Positions 37,440 to 47,198 of a stretch of DNA of 64,000 nucleotides are shown here, piece by piece. Each line of letters begins with the position of its first letter. Within the stretch, counting starts at the first letter, position 1. Location of the stretch: contig AP018180.1 in assembly GCA_002368155.1 (NCBI GenBank), positions 3,058,899-3,122,898 of the forward strand, read 5' to 3'. The notes under the pieces are model-generated. The model saw nothing but the letters and a program-made list of their open reading frames with translations. It made no database searches and had not been told where the DNA came from. The DNA is from Nostoc carneum NIES-2107. Lineage in GTDB: Bacteria; Cyanobacteriota; Cyanobacteriia; Cyanobacteriales; Nostocaceae. The translations under genes and the position numbers were made by a program.

Positions 37440-38209
37440 GGCCTGCTCCATAAATTTTGATAATTGAATTGCCGTCTTGCCATCACGGTCAATTGATCAA
37501 TCATAATTAGGACAACTGTAAACACGTTGTGACAGTGGTACACTAGCCGTCACAACACAGGGAAGCCTTGCAATGGACTGGCTCATTTTTTCAGCATCCT
37601 GAATGAATTGTTCTAGTATAGACTCGAGAACCAAACTCAATCATGACCTATGTAACTGACTCAGATCTGTTTGCTATGGGGGTCAACAGCAACTCAAGCA
37701 TATTCAAACTAGTTTTTAACTTTTGATCGGTGAAAACACATTTAATTTGTATATTAAATTTTATCAATCTCTTGTGGGGCAGCATCTTGCCCGTAGCCTT
37801 GATGATGTAAGTTGAATGTTAATGAGCTTATCTTCAAAAGACGCGATCGCTACACTTAACGTCTCCTCTAAGTAGGGAGGCATAATTATTTGTAGGATGG
37901 GTTAGCGATAGCGTAACCCATGCGGGTGTTGGGTTTCGTGCCTCAACCCAACCTACGTCCATCTTATATTTAATTCCAACCAGCTACTTACCACAAAGCC
38001 CTAATTCGCTAGATGCCATAACCATCCTAAGAGTGAAATTAAATAACAACTTTAGGCGGTAACTAAAAAAATTATTAATAGATAACATAGTTTAACTATC
38101 GTTTAAGCAAATAATTACGAATTACGAATTATTTTGAAATTATCTGTTGCCAATGCTGGGTAATAGATTGCATCGCTCAAAAAGCAGTAGTAAGTAGCGG
38201 AGGATCATG
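37440..38209. other. Intergenic spacer containing a two-hairpin repeat
   Basis: About 770 bases between divergent genes. The only clear structure is the repeat at 37869-37960. The rest is AT-rich; the right end leads to the pentapeptide gene with its GGAGG. No gene is supported. Confidence 0.55.
37869..37960 (+). repeat. 92-bp two-hairpin repeat, copy 1
   Basis: Starts TAAGTAGGGAGGCATAATTA and ends CCCAACCTACGTCC. It folds as two hairpins, ATGGGTTA/TAACCCAT and GTTGGGTT/AACCCAAC. The reverse complement at 60802-60893 differs at a single base out of 92. Confidence 0.9.
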
Positions 38210-38740
38210 ATGAAAGCAGAAGAACTTCTTTCTAACTATGCCGCAGGCGCAAGAGATTTTACTGCTGTTAACCTCAGCGAAGCCAATTTGAGAGAAGCCA
38301 ATCTCAGTGGAGCAATTTTAGATAGAGCAATTTTAGATGGCGCAAATCTTAGCCATGCAAATTTAAGTCAAACTAGCCTGATTGAGGCAGATCTCAACGG
38401 TGCCAATTTGAGTGATGCTGACCTTACTGGGAGTAATCTTACTGGAGCCATCTTAGACGGTGCAATTTTAGATGGAGCTGTTTTAGATGGAGCAAATTTG
38501 AGCCAGGCTGATTTAACTGTTGCCAAGCTAATTGAAGCTAATCTGAGTGAGGCTGAGTTAAAAGCAGCAACTTTGGTCGCTGCAAATTTAGATAAAGCCG
38601 ATTTAACTGGCGCAGACTTAACCGTAGCCGACCTCACCCAGGCGAATCTGGCTCAAGCAGACTTAAACCAAGCCAACTTAAACGGCGCAAATCTAGAGCA
38701 AGCTAATTTGGAAGGGACAATTTTGGATGAGAATGGTTAA
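38210..38740 (+). CDS. Pentapeptide-repeat protein
   Basis: A 176-residue protein made almost wholly of A(D/N)Lxx pentapeptides from about residue 20 to 172 (for example ANLREANLSGAILDRAILDG), which form a right-handed quadrilateral beta helix. Five or more units read AILDG/AVLDG, a run that looks like recent internal expansion. ATG 38210 is 6 bases after GGAGG; ATG 38207 is too close to it. No signal peptide, so cytoplasmic. Function unknown; DNA mimicry occurs in some members but nothing here shows it. Confidence 0.92.
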   Translation: MKAEELLSNYAAGARDFTAVNLSEANLREANLSGAILDRAILDGANLSHANLSQTSLIEADLNGANLSDADLTGSNLTGAILDGAILDGAVLDGANLSQADLTVAKLIEANLSEAELKAATLVAANLDKADLTGADLTVADLTQANLAQADLNQANLNGANLEQANLEGTILDENG

Positions 38741-38867
38741 ATTTGTCATTGGTCATTTGTCATTGGTCATTTGTTGTTTGGTAATGGGTAATGGGTAATT
38801 GGTAATAGATATTTCTCCTCTGCTTCCTCTGCTCCCTTTGCTCTCTCACAGGTGTAGGTTGATTACA
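38741..38867. repeat. Heptamer and low-complexity repeats
   Basis: TCATTTGTCATTGG units pass into GGGTAATGGGTAATTGG and then CTCTGCTTCCTCTGCTCCC, all members of the window's repeat classes, directly after the pentapeptide gene. Confidence 0.8.
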
Positions 38868-38994
38868 TATAGCAATCCTAAATGATTTGTGAAATCTGAT
38901 CTGAAGGGTTGTTAACTGTTAACTGTTGACAGTCAGCAGTCAACCGTCAACAGCCAAAACTGATATTTTTCACAACTGAAATAGGATTGCTATA
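38868..38994. mobile_element. Miniature element with TATAGCAATCCTA ends, copy 1
   Basis: 127 bp, TATAGCAATCCTAAATG... to ...AATAGGATTGCTATA, inverted ends of 13 bases. The middle (38911-38957) holds tandem GTTAACT, GTTGACA, GTCAACC heptamers, so a repeat array lies inside an element. A second copy with different interior is at 62410-62509. Non-coding. Confidence 0.75.
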
Positions 38995-39004
38995 GGAGTG
39001 CCAA

Positions 39005-42000
39005 TTACCCATTACTAATTCTTTCTAATTCCAAAGCTTCTCTTACCCTTTGATGCTCTATTTTAAGTTGCTCGACTAAATAAGCAGCATTATCTATACT
39101 ACAAGTTTTCCCAATTGTTTCTAATTTTCGGCATAATTGAGCGAAAATGACAGCACCAATTGTCAAACTTGATGATATTAAAGAATGAGCAATTTGGCTA
39201 ATTGCTACAGCATCTTGTAGCTCAACTGCCTGAGAAATTGCTAATAGCTTTTGTGGTGTGTCGTCTAAATAACATTCAATGATCTCTAATAAAAGGTCAG
39301 TGTCATCTATTGCTAATTCTTTTAAAGATTGAAAAGTTGTAGTATCGATAGCGGGTAACAGAGTTTGTGGAAAATTAATTTCTGATTGAGAAGCAGTTTT
39401 TAATTGTGAATTCTGAATATCTTGGGTAGTCTTCGATGAATGCAAGGCTTTATAGTTATTAAAAGCTTCAACAAGAGACTCAGCTCGAATTGGTTTAGTA
39501 ATGTAGTCATTCATTCCAGCACTGAGACATTCTTCTTTGTCGCCTTGCATGGCATGAGCTGTCATAGCAATAATCCAAGGTTGGCTTTGATCCACGCATT
39601 CTTGACGAATTTGGCGTGTGGTTTCTAGTCCATCCATTTCTGGCATTTGTACATCCATAAAGACTAGATCGTAAGGTTTTCGGCGTAAGGCTGAGAGTGC
39701 TTCTAGGCCATTATTGACAACATCAGTCCGATAACCTAAGCGCTCTAACATTTTTACAGCTACCTTTTGGTTAAAAGTAATATCTTCGACTAACAAAATA
39801 CTTAAGGGTAGTTGTTTGCTCAACTGAGCATCAAAGACTGGCGGTAGCGAAGATTGCACAGGTAATACACAAGTGTTTTCCCCAGTAAAGATGCGAATGC
39901 AGAGATCTAAGAGATGCGATCGCTTAATTGGTTTACTCAGAATACCGACAAAGTTAGATGTGGCTGGCTGTTCTGAGTTTGGTAATTCTCCTAAAGAACT
40001 GAGCAACACTAAGGGTAAATCTTGATAGCCTGGTAAAGAGTGAATTTTTGCTGCCAGAGTTAAAGCATTCATTTGTGGCAGCTGCATATCTAAAATAGCT
40101 AAATCAAATTTTTCCCCAGAGGTAATATATTCCAATGCTTGCCAGCCTGAGGTAGCTGCACATACTTCCATACCCCAGCTTGAGGCTTGCAGGGTAATAA
40201 TTTGGCGATTAGTTTCGTTGCAATCTACTATTAACAGTTTTTTGCCTGATAAATTTGGCTGCACAATATCAAGTTCAAATTTTTCCGAACTGGAAACTGC
40301 TTGTGCCACGATGGTGAAATAAAAGGTTGAACCAACTCCCACTTCGCTTTGTACCCACATGGTACCGCCCATAAATTCACTTAGGCGTTTGCTGATGGCT
40401 AAACCTAATCCTGTACCCCCATATTGGCGAGTCATGGATGCATCAACTTGGCTAAAAGGCTTAAATAGTCGCTCCATTCTATCTTTAGGAATGCCAATAC
40501 CTGTATCTTTAACAGCAAATTGAATTTGGTATTCTTGGGGGCTGATTAACTGTTGGGCTGTGACATAAACTACAACTTCCCCGGCTTCTGTAAATTTGAT
40601 TGCATTACCCAACAGATTGATTAAAGTTTGTCTGACTCTGGTGATATCCCCCATAATTGTGTTTGGGGTGTGGCTTTCCATCAAATAAGCTAAATTGAGT
40701 CCTTTGGCAGTAGCTTGCGGCGCGAGTAAATCTAAGGCTTCTTCGATACATTTATCTAAGTTGAAAGGATGTCTCTCTAAGTCCAATTTGCCAGACTCAA
40801 TCTTCGAGAAATCCAAAATATCATTGATAATGGCCAGTAAAGTATCGCTACTGCTGCGAATAATTTCTAAAAATTCTCGTTGTTGAGGAGTAATTGTCAT
40901 ATCTAGCAGCAAGCCTGTCAAGCCAATGACAGCATTCATCGGCGTGCGAATTTCGTGACTCATCATCGCTAAAAACTCGCTCTTGGCGCGGTTGGCGGCT
41001 TCTGCTTGCCGTTTTGCTTGCTCTAGGGCAAAGTTTTTTAACGTCAGTTCTTCTCGCTGACGAGTTTCTTGTTCTAAAAGGTGAGCCTGTGCTAAAGCGA
41101 TACCTAGTTGTGCTGCAACGGCTTCAAATAATTCAATTTCTTCCTGATTCCATTGCCGAAAATGACTATACTGGTATAAACTAATGCCGCCGTTCGGTTG
41201 TCCTTGGTAGGAAGTACGGACTGATAGCAGGGATTTTAGTCCTGTGGCTTCGCAGTTGAGGTTAGAGGCTTGGATTAACGGATCAGTGTAGACATTCGGA
41301 GAAGCGATCGCTCGCTCCTGAGCAATGAGCTGCTGAATATAGGGATTATCATCAATCGGAATCTCTATATTTAGCATTGATGTATAATCAGGTACTACAT
41401 ACTCTGCAACTACGGGAATTTGTGGTACAGGCTCACTAACGTAGAAATGAATCAAACAACGATCAACAACAAATACTTTGCCAATTTGAGTAGCGGCTGT
41501 TTCAAATATTTCTTGGCTGTCTAGACTATGGCGAATTTCTTGAGTGATTTTTTCTAATAGCAATGTGTGTTGTAATTGTTTTTGCAGAGCTTGCTCCGCA
41601 AGTTTGCGTAAGCGCAGCTCGTTGTGAACATCGCTGATATCTATACAGGAGCCAATATAGCCAGCAAAGCTACTATCAGCATGAAAACGTGGTACACCTG
41701 TGTCTAAAAGCCAACGATACTCACCATCAGCACGACGCAAACGGTACTCCATCTGAAAAGCTTGACGAGCATTAAATGCAGTTGAATAGGTATCAAGAGT
41801 GTTTTTTAAGTCGTCAGGATATATTCCCTTTGCCCAGCCATCCTTGAGTTCTGCTTCTAGGGTGCGTCCGGTGAAATTTAGCCAAGTTTGATTAAAAAAG
41901 GTACATTCACCCTCCGCATCAGCTACCCATAACAGCACAGGCGCACTATCAGCCATGACGCGAAACCGCCCTTCGCTTTCTTTTAAGGCTGCTTCAATTT

Positions 42001-43309
42001 GTTTGCGATCGCTAATGTCGGTGTGAGAACCCACCATCCGCATTACATTTCCGGACTCATCCCATAACGCTTGTCCGCGATCCAAAATCCATTTATAACT
42101 CCCGTCCTTACATCGCATTCGATATTCGCTAATGTAAAAAGGAGTTTTTTTCGCTAAATGGTCGTGGATAACCTGCATCACCCATTCTAAATCTTCGCTA
42201 TGAACTCGTTTTGACCATTCATCCAGATTATGAGAAATTTCTTGGTCTTGATACCCCAACATTTCTTTCCAGCGCACAGAGAAAAAGACTTCATTGGTTT
42301 TTAGGTTCCAGTCCCAAATACCATCATTATTTCCTTGTAGTGCTAATTGCCAACGTTCTTCTTTTTCTTTGAGAATAGCTTTTGCTTGATTCTGCTCCAG
42401 AATTTTCAGCGCTAGTTCTTGATTGATGATTGCAATCTGACGATTGCTCAACATAGCAACTTGAGCAAAATAAACTAATAAGCTCATTGCGCCAGCTAAC
42501 CATAAGCCAGCAAACAACAGAATTTCTGGAATTGGTGAATGCAAGTTGGTTAATAAATCGGAAGTAGGATCAACCTTGATTCGCCAGTTCAACCCATAAA
42601 ATTCTATCTTATGTTCTGTTTGCCAAGAAAATAGCTCTGGTAGTTCTAAATCATGGCTGTAAATCAACTCCTGACCATCAAATACCTTAAGTTTGTAACC
42701 TGATGGCAAATTGACAATTGATTCTAAAAAAGGTTGAATCTGCACAACTGCGACGATTAGTCCCTCAAACTGATCTTCTTTAAAGATAGGTATATATACG
42801 AAAAATCCTTTTTTACCAGGGGAGACATCGACCGTTTTAGTTAAAATAGTTTGGCGGCGATCGCGAGCAGTTTTTAGTGCAGTTAGTTGTTGGGGTTGCT
42901 GACTAAGGTCGAGATGTTGTAGCGCTTCATTCCCACCTAACGGCACAATTCGCTGTACCCGAAATGATGAATCTACCCATGCGATCGCTTGATATCCTGT
43001 AAAGTCATGCATATAAGCGGCTGCATCAACTTGCCATTCCTGTTGTACAGCCACCCCCCCGATTTGCCAGCGCTGTCTCATTCGCTGCAATGCTTGAATG
43101 CGACTTTGTAGTTGGTTAGTCACTTCAGTTTGCACTGCGATCGCTTGCTGTTGAATCAGTTGCTCGACATTGGTTTTTTCTTGTGTTAATAATTTTTGCC
43201 AGAGTATGACAACCGCCACTGAGACCACAACACCAACTAACAATGACAGCAATGCTTGTTTGCTGTAACTTTTCACTGATTTTAACCAATGATATCCGTG
43301 CTGCCTCAT
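39005..43309 (-). CDS. Membrane hybrid histidine kinase with GAF, two receivers and HPt
   Basis: A 1434-residue phosphorelay protein. Membrane segments at about 15-38 and 268-290 enclose a CHASE-type extracytoplasmic sensor. Then two PAS/PAC domains (about 325-570, [15 protein letters not shown] and [11 protein letters not shown]), a GAF domain (about 590-755, [20 protein letters not shown]), HisKA ([16 protein letters not shown]), HATPase ([22 protein letters not shown]), receiver 1 (LAILDMQLP), receiver 2 ([13 protein letters not shown]) and a C-terminal HPt ([12 protein letters not shown]). All phospho-acceptor residues are present, so a full His-Asp-His relay can run within one chain. GAF and PAS ligands are unknown. 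Single gene. Confidence 0.93.
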   Translation of the reverse strand: MRQHGYHWLKSVKSYSKQALLSLLVGVVVSVAVVILWQKLLTQEKTNVEQLIQQQAIAVQTEVTNQLQSRIQALQRMRQRWQIGGVAVQQEWQVDAAAYMHDFTGYQAIAWVDSSFRVQRIVPLGGNEALQHLDLSQQPQQLTALKTARDRRQTILTKTVDVSPGKKGFFVYIPIFKEDQFEGLIVAVVQIQPFLESIVNLPSGYKLKVFDGQELIYSHDLELPELFSWQTEHKIEFYGLNWRIKVDPTSDLLTNLHSPIPEILLFAGLWLAGAMSLLVYFAQVAMLSNRQIAIINQELALKILEQNQAKAILKEKEERWQLALQGNNDGIWDWNLKTNEVFFSVRWKEMLGYQDQEISHNLDEWSKRVHSEDLEWVMQVIHDHLAKKTPFYISEYRMRCKDGSYKWILDRGQALWDESGNVMRMVGSHTDISDRKQIEAALKESEGRFRVMADSAPVLLWVADAEGECTFFNQTWLNFTGRTLEAELKDGWAKGIYPDDLKNTLDTYSTAFNARQAFQMEYRLRRADGEYRWLLDTGVPRFHADSSFAGYIGSCIDISDVHNELRLRKLAEQALQKQLQHTLLLEKITQEIRHSLDSQEIFETAATQIGKVFVVDRCLIHFYVSEPVPQIPVVAEYVVPDYTSMLNIEIPIDDNPYIQQLIAQERAIASPNVYTDPLIQASNLNCEATGLKSLLSVRTSYQGQPNGGISLYQYSHFRQWNQEEIELFEAVAAQLGIALAQAHLLEQETRQREELTLKNFALEQAKRQAEAANRAKSEFLAMMSHEIRTPMNAVIGLTGLLLDMTITPQQREFLEIIRSSSDTLLAIINDILDFSKIESGKLDLERHPFNLDKCIEEALDLLAPQATAKGLNLAYLMESHTPNTIMGDITRVRQTLINLLGNAIKFTEAGEVVVYVTAQQLISPQEYQIQFAVKDTGIGIPKDRMERLFKPFSQVDASMTRQYGGTGLGLAISKRLSEFMGGTMWVQSEVGVGSTFYFTIVAQAVSSSEKFELDIVQPNLSGKKLLIVDCNETNRQIITLQASSWGMEVCAATSGWQALEYITSGEKFDLAILDMQLPQMNALTLAAKIHSLPGYQDLPLVLLSSLGELPNSEQPATSNFVGILSKPIKRSHLLDLCIRIFTGENTCVLPVQSSLPPVFDAQLSKQLPLSILLVEDITFNQKVAVKMLERLGYRTDVVNNGLEALSALRRKPYDLVFMDVQMPEMDGLETTRQIRQECVDQSQPWIIAMTAHAMQGDKEECLSAGMNDYITKPIRAESLVEAFNNYKALHSSKTTQDIQNSQLKTASQSEINFPQTLLPAIDTTTFQSLKELAIDDTDLLLEIIECYLDDTPQKLLAISQAVELQDAVAISQIAHSLISSSLTIGAVIFAQLCRKLETIGKTCSIDNAAYLVEQLKIEHQRVREALELERISNG

Positions 43310-43882
43310 TAATTAATCATCCTCTGGAACATCGATGCTTGTTCACTGCAAGAAATATAGGGAATAGGAGAGAAGTAATACTACTCGGTTTCAACTGATA
43401 ATTTGATTTTGAGCAAAAGTGAAAGAGTCATGGTTACAGGTATTTTATTTGCCTTTTCCCCATTAACCGATAAGTATTGAGTTAGGAGATGCAATTGGGT
43501 ACTACCAACCTTTGATGATGAAGAATGCTACAAAATATTAGCTCTCATCAGTTTTAGTTTTAATTATGGAACAGGGTAATAGTAATAGTAAAATTACGGA
43601 GTAAATGCATATAGATGTAGTAAAGTTAAAATTATCTGACTGTCAACAGCAGAGGTGGCTGTGTTAACACTCATCACCGTTAGCAGTTTTGATAAAGTAG
43701 CTTTTGTCCAACTCTCTCGGTCAAAAGGGCCTTGAAGTCAGAAATGATGGCGCTGAAATTTCCTTGCCTGATAGCAAGTATCCTGTCATTACTCCTACGT
43801 ACAAGGAAATATCAAGGCAACTTTTACAACAGATAAATTAGTAACTCAATATTTATATATAAATATTTAGAAATTGATAAAT
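43310..43882. other. Intergenic spacer with miniature element
   Basis: Promoter regions of two divergent genes. Apart from the element at 43377-43478 nothing is recognised. Confidence 0.5.
43377..43478. mobile_element. Miniature element with AATACT ends, diverged copy
   Basis: About 102 bp, AATACTACTCGGTTTCAAC ... CCTTTTCCCCATTAACCG ... AAGTATT. Ends match the family at 25812, 28463 and 45978, but no clear target duplication remains, so it is older. Confidence 0.65.
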
Positions 43883-45103
43883 ATGTGGTTAGAAACTTTA
43901 TTTTTAACAACAAGTTTACTTTTACCAAATCAGGCGTTAGCGAAAACAAATCAGCAAAACTTATCATCAATAGTACAAGCACAGTTACCTCAACAGGCGA
44001 TTATGCCAAAAGCTGCTTTGGAAAGACTTTTAACTACTGAGCCAGTAAAAGCTGAATGGTTTACTTCTGAGTTTGTAGCTCAAGTACCAATAGCTCAAAT
44101 TCAACAAATTATTGCCAGCTTGAAACAGGGATTAGGCAATTATCAAAGAGTGGAAGAGGCAGGAAAAAACTACAAAGTTATATTTGCGCGTGGTTACGTA
44201 CCTGCACAAATTGCGCTAGATGCCAATGGTAAAATTGCCATGCTCTTTTTTCAACCACCTGTACCTCAAGCCAAGAGTTTAGAGTCAGCGATCGCAGAAT
44301 TTAAAACTTTCCCTGGAAAAGTCAGCTTTTTGGTTCTCGAAGGTAAATCAGAACGAGCAGCCTTAAATGCTACCACCCCGCTAGCTGTGGGTTCCGCTTT
44401 TAAATTAGCAGTGCTGCAAACCCTCAAATCTCAAATTGCTACAGGTAAGCGATCGTGGCGAGATGTGGTGGAGTTACAACCAGCTTGGAAGAGTTTACCA
44501 TCGGGAATTTTGCAAACCTGGCCCGATCGCTCTCTTCTAACTTTACAGACTTTAGCGGCGTTGATGATTTCTCAAAGTGACAATACCGCCACCGATAGCT
44601 TAATGAACATTTTGGGACGACAGGCTATTGAATCGCTCACACCCCACAACCGTCCTTTATTGACTACTCGTGAGTTATTTTTGCTGAAAAGTGCGAGAAA
44701 TCAAGATTTATTAAAACGTTATCGCAGTAGTAATGAAGCTCAAAAACGCGTAATTTTACAATCACTAGCGTCACAACCTATACCTACAGTCAGTGAATTT
44801 GAGGTAAACAAACCCATCCTGGACGTTGAATGGTTTTTTACAGCTAAAGAACTCTGTGAACTGATGACACAAGTTACCGATTTACCTTTAATGAGTATCA
44901 ATCCGGGAGTTGCTAAAGCTGAAGATTGGGAAAGAGTAGCATTTAAAGGTGGCTCAGAACCAGGGGTTTTAAATCTCACAACTTGGTTAAAAGCAAAAAA
45001 TGGTAAGCAATATTGTGTGGCTGCTACTTGGAACAATAACGCACCCTTAGAAGAATCGCGCTTTTTTAATTTGTATAGTAGTGCGATCGCAGGACTAAAG
45101 TAA
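43883..45103 (+). CDS. Exported class A beta-lactamase-fold serine hydrolase
   Basis: A 406-residue protein. N terminus MWLETLFLTTSLLLPNQALA is a signal peptide. The penicillin-binding fold motifs are SxxK at S171-K174 (VGSAFKLAV), SDN at 232-234 (ISQSDNTATD) and KGG in AFKGGSEPGVLN. The extra N-terminal domain (about 50-130, with NYQRVEEAGKNYKVIFARGY) is typical of cyanobacterial serine hydrolases annotated beta-lactamase-related. It may be a peptidoglycan-related enzyme or a beta-lactamase; sequence alone does not decide. ATG 43883 chosen over TTG 43874; no clear Shine-Dalgarno. Confidence 0.85.
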   Translation: MWLETLFLTTSLLLPNQALAKTNQQNLSSIVQAQLPQQAIMPKAALERLLTTEPVKAEWFTSEFVAQVPIAQIQQIIASLKQGLGNYQRVEEAGKNYKVIFARGYVPAQIALDANGKIAMLFFQPPVPQAKSLESAIAEFKTFPGKVSFLVLEGKSERAALNATTPLAVGSAFKLAVLQTLKSQIATGKRSWRDVVELQPAWKSLPSGILQTWPDRSLLTLQTLAALMISQSDNTATDSLMNILGRQAIESLTPHNRPLLTTRELFLLKSARNQDLLKRYRSSNEAQKRVILQSLASQPIPTVSEFEVNKPILDVEWFFTAKELCELMTQVTDLPLMSINPGVAKAEDWERVAFKGGSEPGVLNLTTWLKAKNGKQYCVAATWNNNAPLEESRFFNLYSSAIAGLK

Positions 45104-45607
45104 GACAATTTTAGATTTTGGATTGTATAAAAATCCGATTTGATTTCTGAATGTAGCGTGTGTTAGGCGTAGCCGTAACGCACGAAAAGTCTGAAAAAAG
45201 CTGCCTGCAGCTAACGCACCCTACTGGTGTGGCAAGCCTTAAATGTTGCAATAGAAATTAGTTTGATTCGCTTTCATCTGCGGGTAATTTTTTCTAATCT
45301 AACGCACTATTTTAGCCTTGCCGCGCCACTACGCAAGTAATACCAATTTAAAAAAAGAATGCGACAGATTGTAGGGGCAAGGCATTGCCTTGCCCTCTAG
45401 AATATATTGATGTCTCGCAAGCATTATTTGAATTGGTATAATTTAAAAAAATAAATAATCAAATATGAATCTTATATGAGTTTATCTAACTACATCACGC
45501 CATAAAATGAGTAGGGAATTTAATTATTTATAATTGCGAGCTAACAAAGTAAAATCTAAAATCAAACCTTGATATTTCCCAACTCATTTTATGATTCAAT
45601 GTAATTA
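45104..45607. other. Intergenic spacer with hairpin repeats and miniature element
   Basis: GTGTTAGGCGTAGCCGTAAC near 45160 is a common Nostocales palindromic repeat, followed by GCAGCTAACGCACCCTAC. The ATACCAA element occupies 45340-45439. No gene supported. Confidence 0.6.
45340..45439. mobile_element. Miniature inverted-repeat element with ATACCAA ends, copy 2
   Basis: 100 bp, ATACCAATTTAAAAAAAG ... TTTGAATTGGTAT. The central hairpin is CAAGGC-ATT-GCCTTG (45378-45392), within GGGCAAGGC/GCCTTGCCC. Compared with the copy at 27231, one stem pair has changed C-G to A-T on both sides, so the fold is kept. Confidence 0.8.
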
Positions 45608-45865
45608 TCATTGATCACTATCGTGGTTTGCAGGTGCTTTAACTTGTAAATCATCACCCTGCTTTTTAACTGAAAAATCAGTCTCATTTTTGCTATTTTG
45701 AGCAAGACCAGCAGCACCTGCAATTGCTGTGCTTGCAAGTCCTAAACCAGCAGACTTATCGTTACCGTTGGATGAAACTAAAACAGTTACACCAATAACA
45801 GCGCCAACAGTAGCCATAAATATAGGGGTTATAGCCCGAATTAATTCTGGGGTAACATCTTTCAT
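45608..45865 (-). CDS. Small membrane protein (85 residues), unknown
   Basis: Starts MKDVTPELIRAITPIFMATVG. Two hydrophobic stretches at about 12-31 (ITPIFMATVGAVIGVTVLVS) and 38-55 (SAGLGLASTAIAGAAGLAQ) and a polar Lys/Asp-rich tail of 30 residues. The composition suits a short membrane protein. I do not recognise the family. An AGAGG-like sequence lies before the ATG. Stand-alone gene. Confidence 0.6.
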   Translation of the reverse strand: MKDVTPELIRAITPIFMATVGAVIGVTVLVSSNGNDKSAGLGLASTAIAGAAGLAQNSKNETDFSVKKQGDDLQVKAPANHDSDQ

Positions 45866-45977
45866 AGAGGTTTTATATGGGGTTAGTTGCTATCTAGATG
45901 TATATACCCGCTATACAATTCAGATTCCAGAATTCATCTCATATTTTTTTAGCTAGCGAAATCATAACTACTCTACT

Positions 45978-46103
45978 CAATAGTTGTCGGTTAAGGGTAA
46001 ATAGGGGAATGGGAAAAGGGAAAGAAAAAACCTTTCACCCTTAACCTTTAACCTTTTCCCCAACACCAATTTTGATTTCAAAACGCTTAAGTGAGTAGTA
46101 TTG
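45978..46103. mobile_element. Miniature element with CAATAC ends, reverse orientation
   Basis: 126 bp, the same length as the element at 28463, lying in reverse orientation: CAATAGTTGTCGGTTAAGG ... CTTAAGTGAGTAGTATTG. Flanks CTACTCTACT and CTACCCTAAG agree at 7 of 10 bases, a decayed target duplication. Non-coding; sits between a small membrane protein gene and the peptidase gene. Confidence 0.75.
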
Positions 46104-46108
46104 CTACC

Positions 46109-47053
46109 CTAAGAAATTTGACCAGATGCTAACTTTTGCAACCAATTTTGAGCTTCTGCGTATAACTTGAACTTGCTTTCATCAGCACGGAACTCTGAAG
46201 TATGAACCATCCTTCTACCATTTACCCATTTTGTACCGTGGTGTTTGTGCAGTAACTCGTGAAATAACACAAATTCAATTACAAATTCCGGTATATTGCC
46301 ATCATCCAGAGTCAAACTCATCACTACTCTATCTCTAGCTGGCTCATAATGTCCGAACTTACGGTAAGTATTAATTTTGCTCCATGCTAGACGTGGTTTC
46401 ACAAGATTAGCAGCAAAATATTCTTGATTGATTTTGTCAAACAAATTATTTAAGTTATAAAAATTACCTTGGGCATTTTCTGCGATGACTTCGGCGATTA
46501 AATCTAGTGTGAGGAGAACGCTACTATATTCTTCTGAGCTAGCAAAAGACCGAATCAGTTTTGTAGTTTCTTGAGTTTTGCCAACAATTATAGATTTTAC
46601 TACCGCTTCTAAAACTGCATCTGGTGCATTGATAAATCCTTCGCTAATTGTAATATGAGTAAAATTATGAGATTTTTTACCTTTATATAGTCCTGATAAA
46701 TTAGTTAATTCTACCTTTAACTCTATAGATTCTTGTTTATCTTTTGGCAAGATTTCTTGAGCTATTTGTCGCAGACGATAAGTACTATTAATGTGCAATT
46801 GTAAATTATATTCATCCGCTAAAAACTTGAGCCAGGAGTAAATCTGACGTGATGAACTAGCCAGATTAGCTGGTGTTGCTTGTTGAACAGTACAGATTTC
46901 TTCAATTCTGGTAACTGTTCTGGCAAAAATTTGAGTAAGTTTTTGAATTTCAGCAGAGTTTGGTGTATCAGTTGCAGCTAAATTAAAAATATTCTGTAAG
47001 ATACTATTTTGTTGTGCTTTGATATTTTTGAGGCTAATAATTTTAATTGTCAT
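46109..47053 (-). CDS. SprT-like zinc metallopeptidase
   Basis: A 314-residue protein. The C-terminal part holds HELLHKHHG (HExxH zinc site) followed by MVHTSEFRADESKF, with NLFDKINQEYFAANLVKPRLAWS before it, the SprT/YgjP-like layout. The N-terminal 170 residues are helical and unrecognised. Substrate unknown. The ATG at 47053 (MTIKIISLKN) is formed by the last TGACA unit of a heptamer repeat array, and no Shine-Dalgarno is seen, the same arrangement as in the aldolase gene at position 253. Confidence 0.78.
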   Translation of the reverse strand: MTIKIISLKNIKAQQNSILQNIFNLAATDTPNSAEIQKLTQIFARTVTRIEEICTVQQATPANLASSSRQIYSWLKFLADEYNLQLHINSTYRLRQIAQEILPKDKQESIELKVELTNLSGLYKGKKSHNFTHITISEGFINAPDAVLEAVVKSIIVGKTQETTKLIRSFASSEEYSSVLLTLDLIAEVIAENAQGNFYNLNNLFDKINQEYFAANLVKPRLAWSKINTYRKFGHYEPARDRVVMSLTLDDGNIPEFVIEFVLFHELLHKHHGTKWVNGRRMVHTSEFRADESKFKLYAEAQNWLQKLASGQIS

Positions 47054-47198
47054 TTGTCATTTGTCATTTGTTATTTGTCATTGGTTAAGGGTCAAGGGTC
47101 AAAGGTCAAGGGTCAAAAGTTATTTATCTCCAATTCCCATTACCCATTACCCAGTCCCCAATCCCCAATCCCTAATCCCCAATCCCTAATCCCTACCC
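47048..47198. repeat. Heptamer repeat array between two genes
   Basis: CATTTGTCATTTGTC units, then GGTCAAGGGTCAAAGG-type heptamers, then CCCCAATCCCTAATCCCC units up to 47198. Its left edge provides the ATG of the peptidase gene and its right edge the stop codon of the hybrid kinase gene. Confidence 0.9.

Noticed and set aside
38368-38637. Antisense open frame in the pentapeptide gene
   Set aside because: A by-product of the regular 15-base periodicity of the pentapeptide coding sequence.
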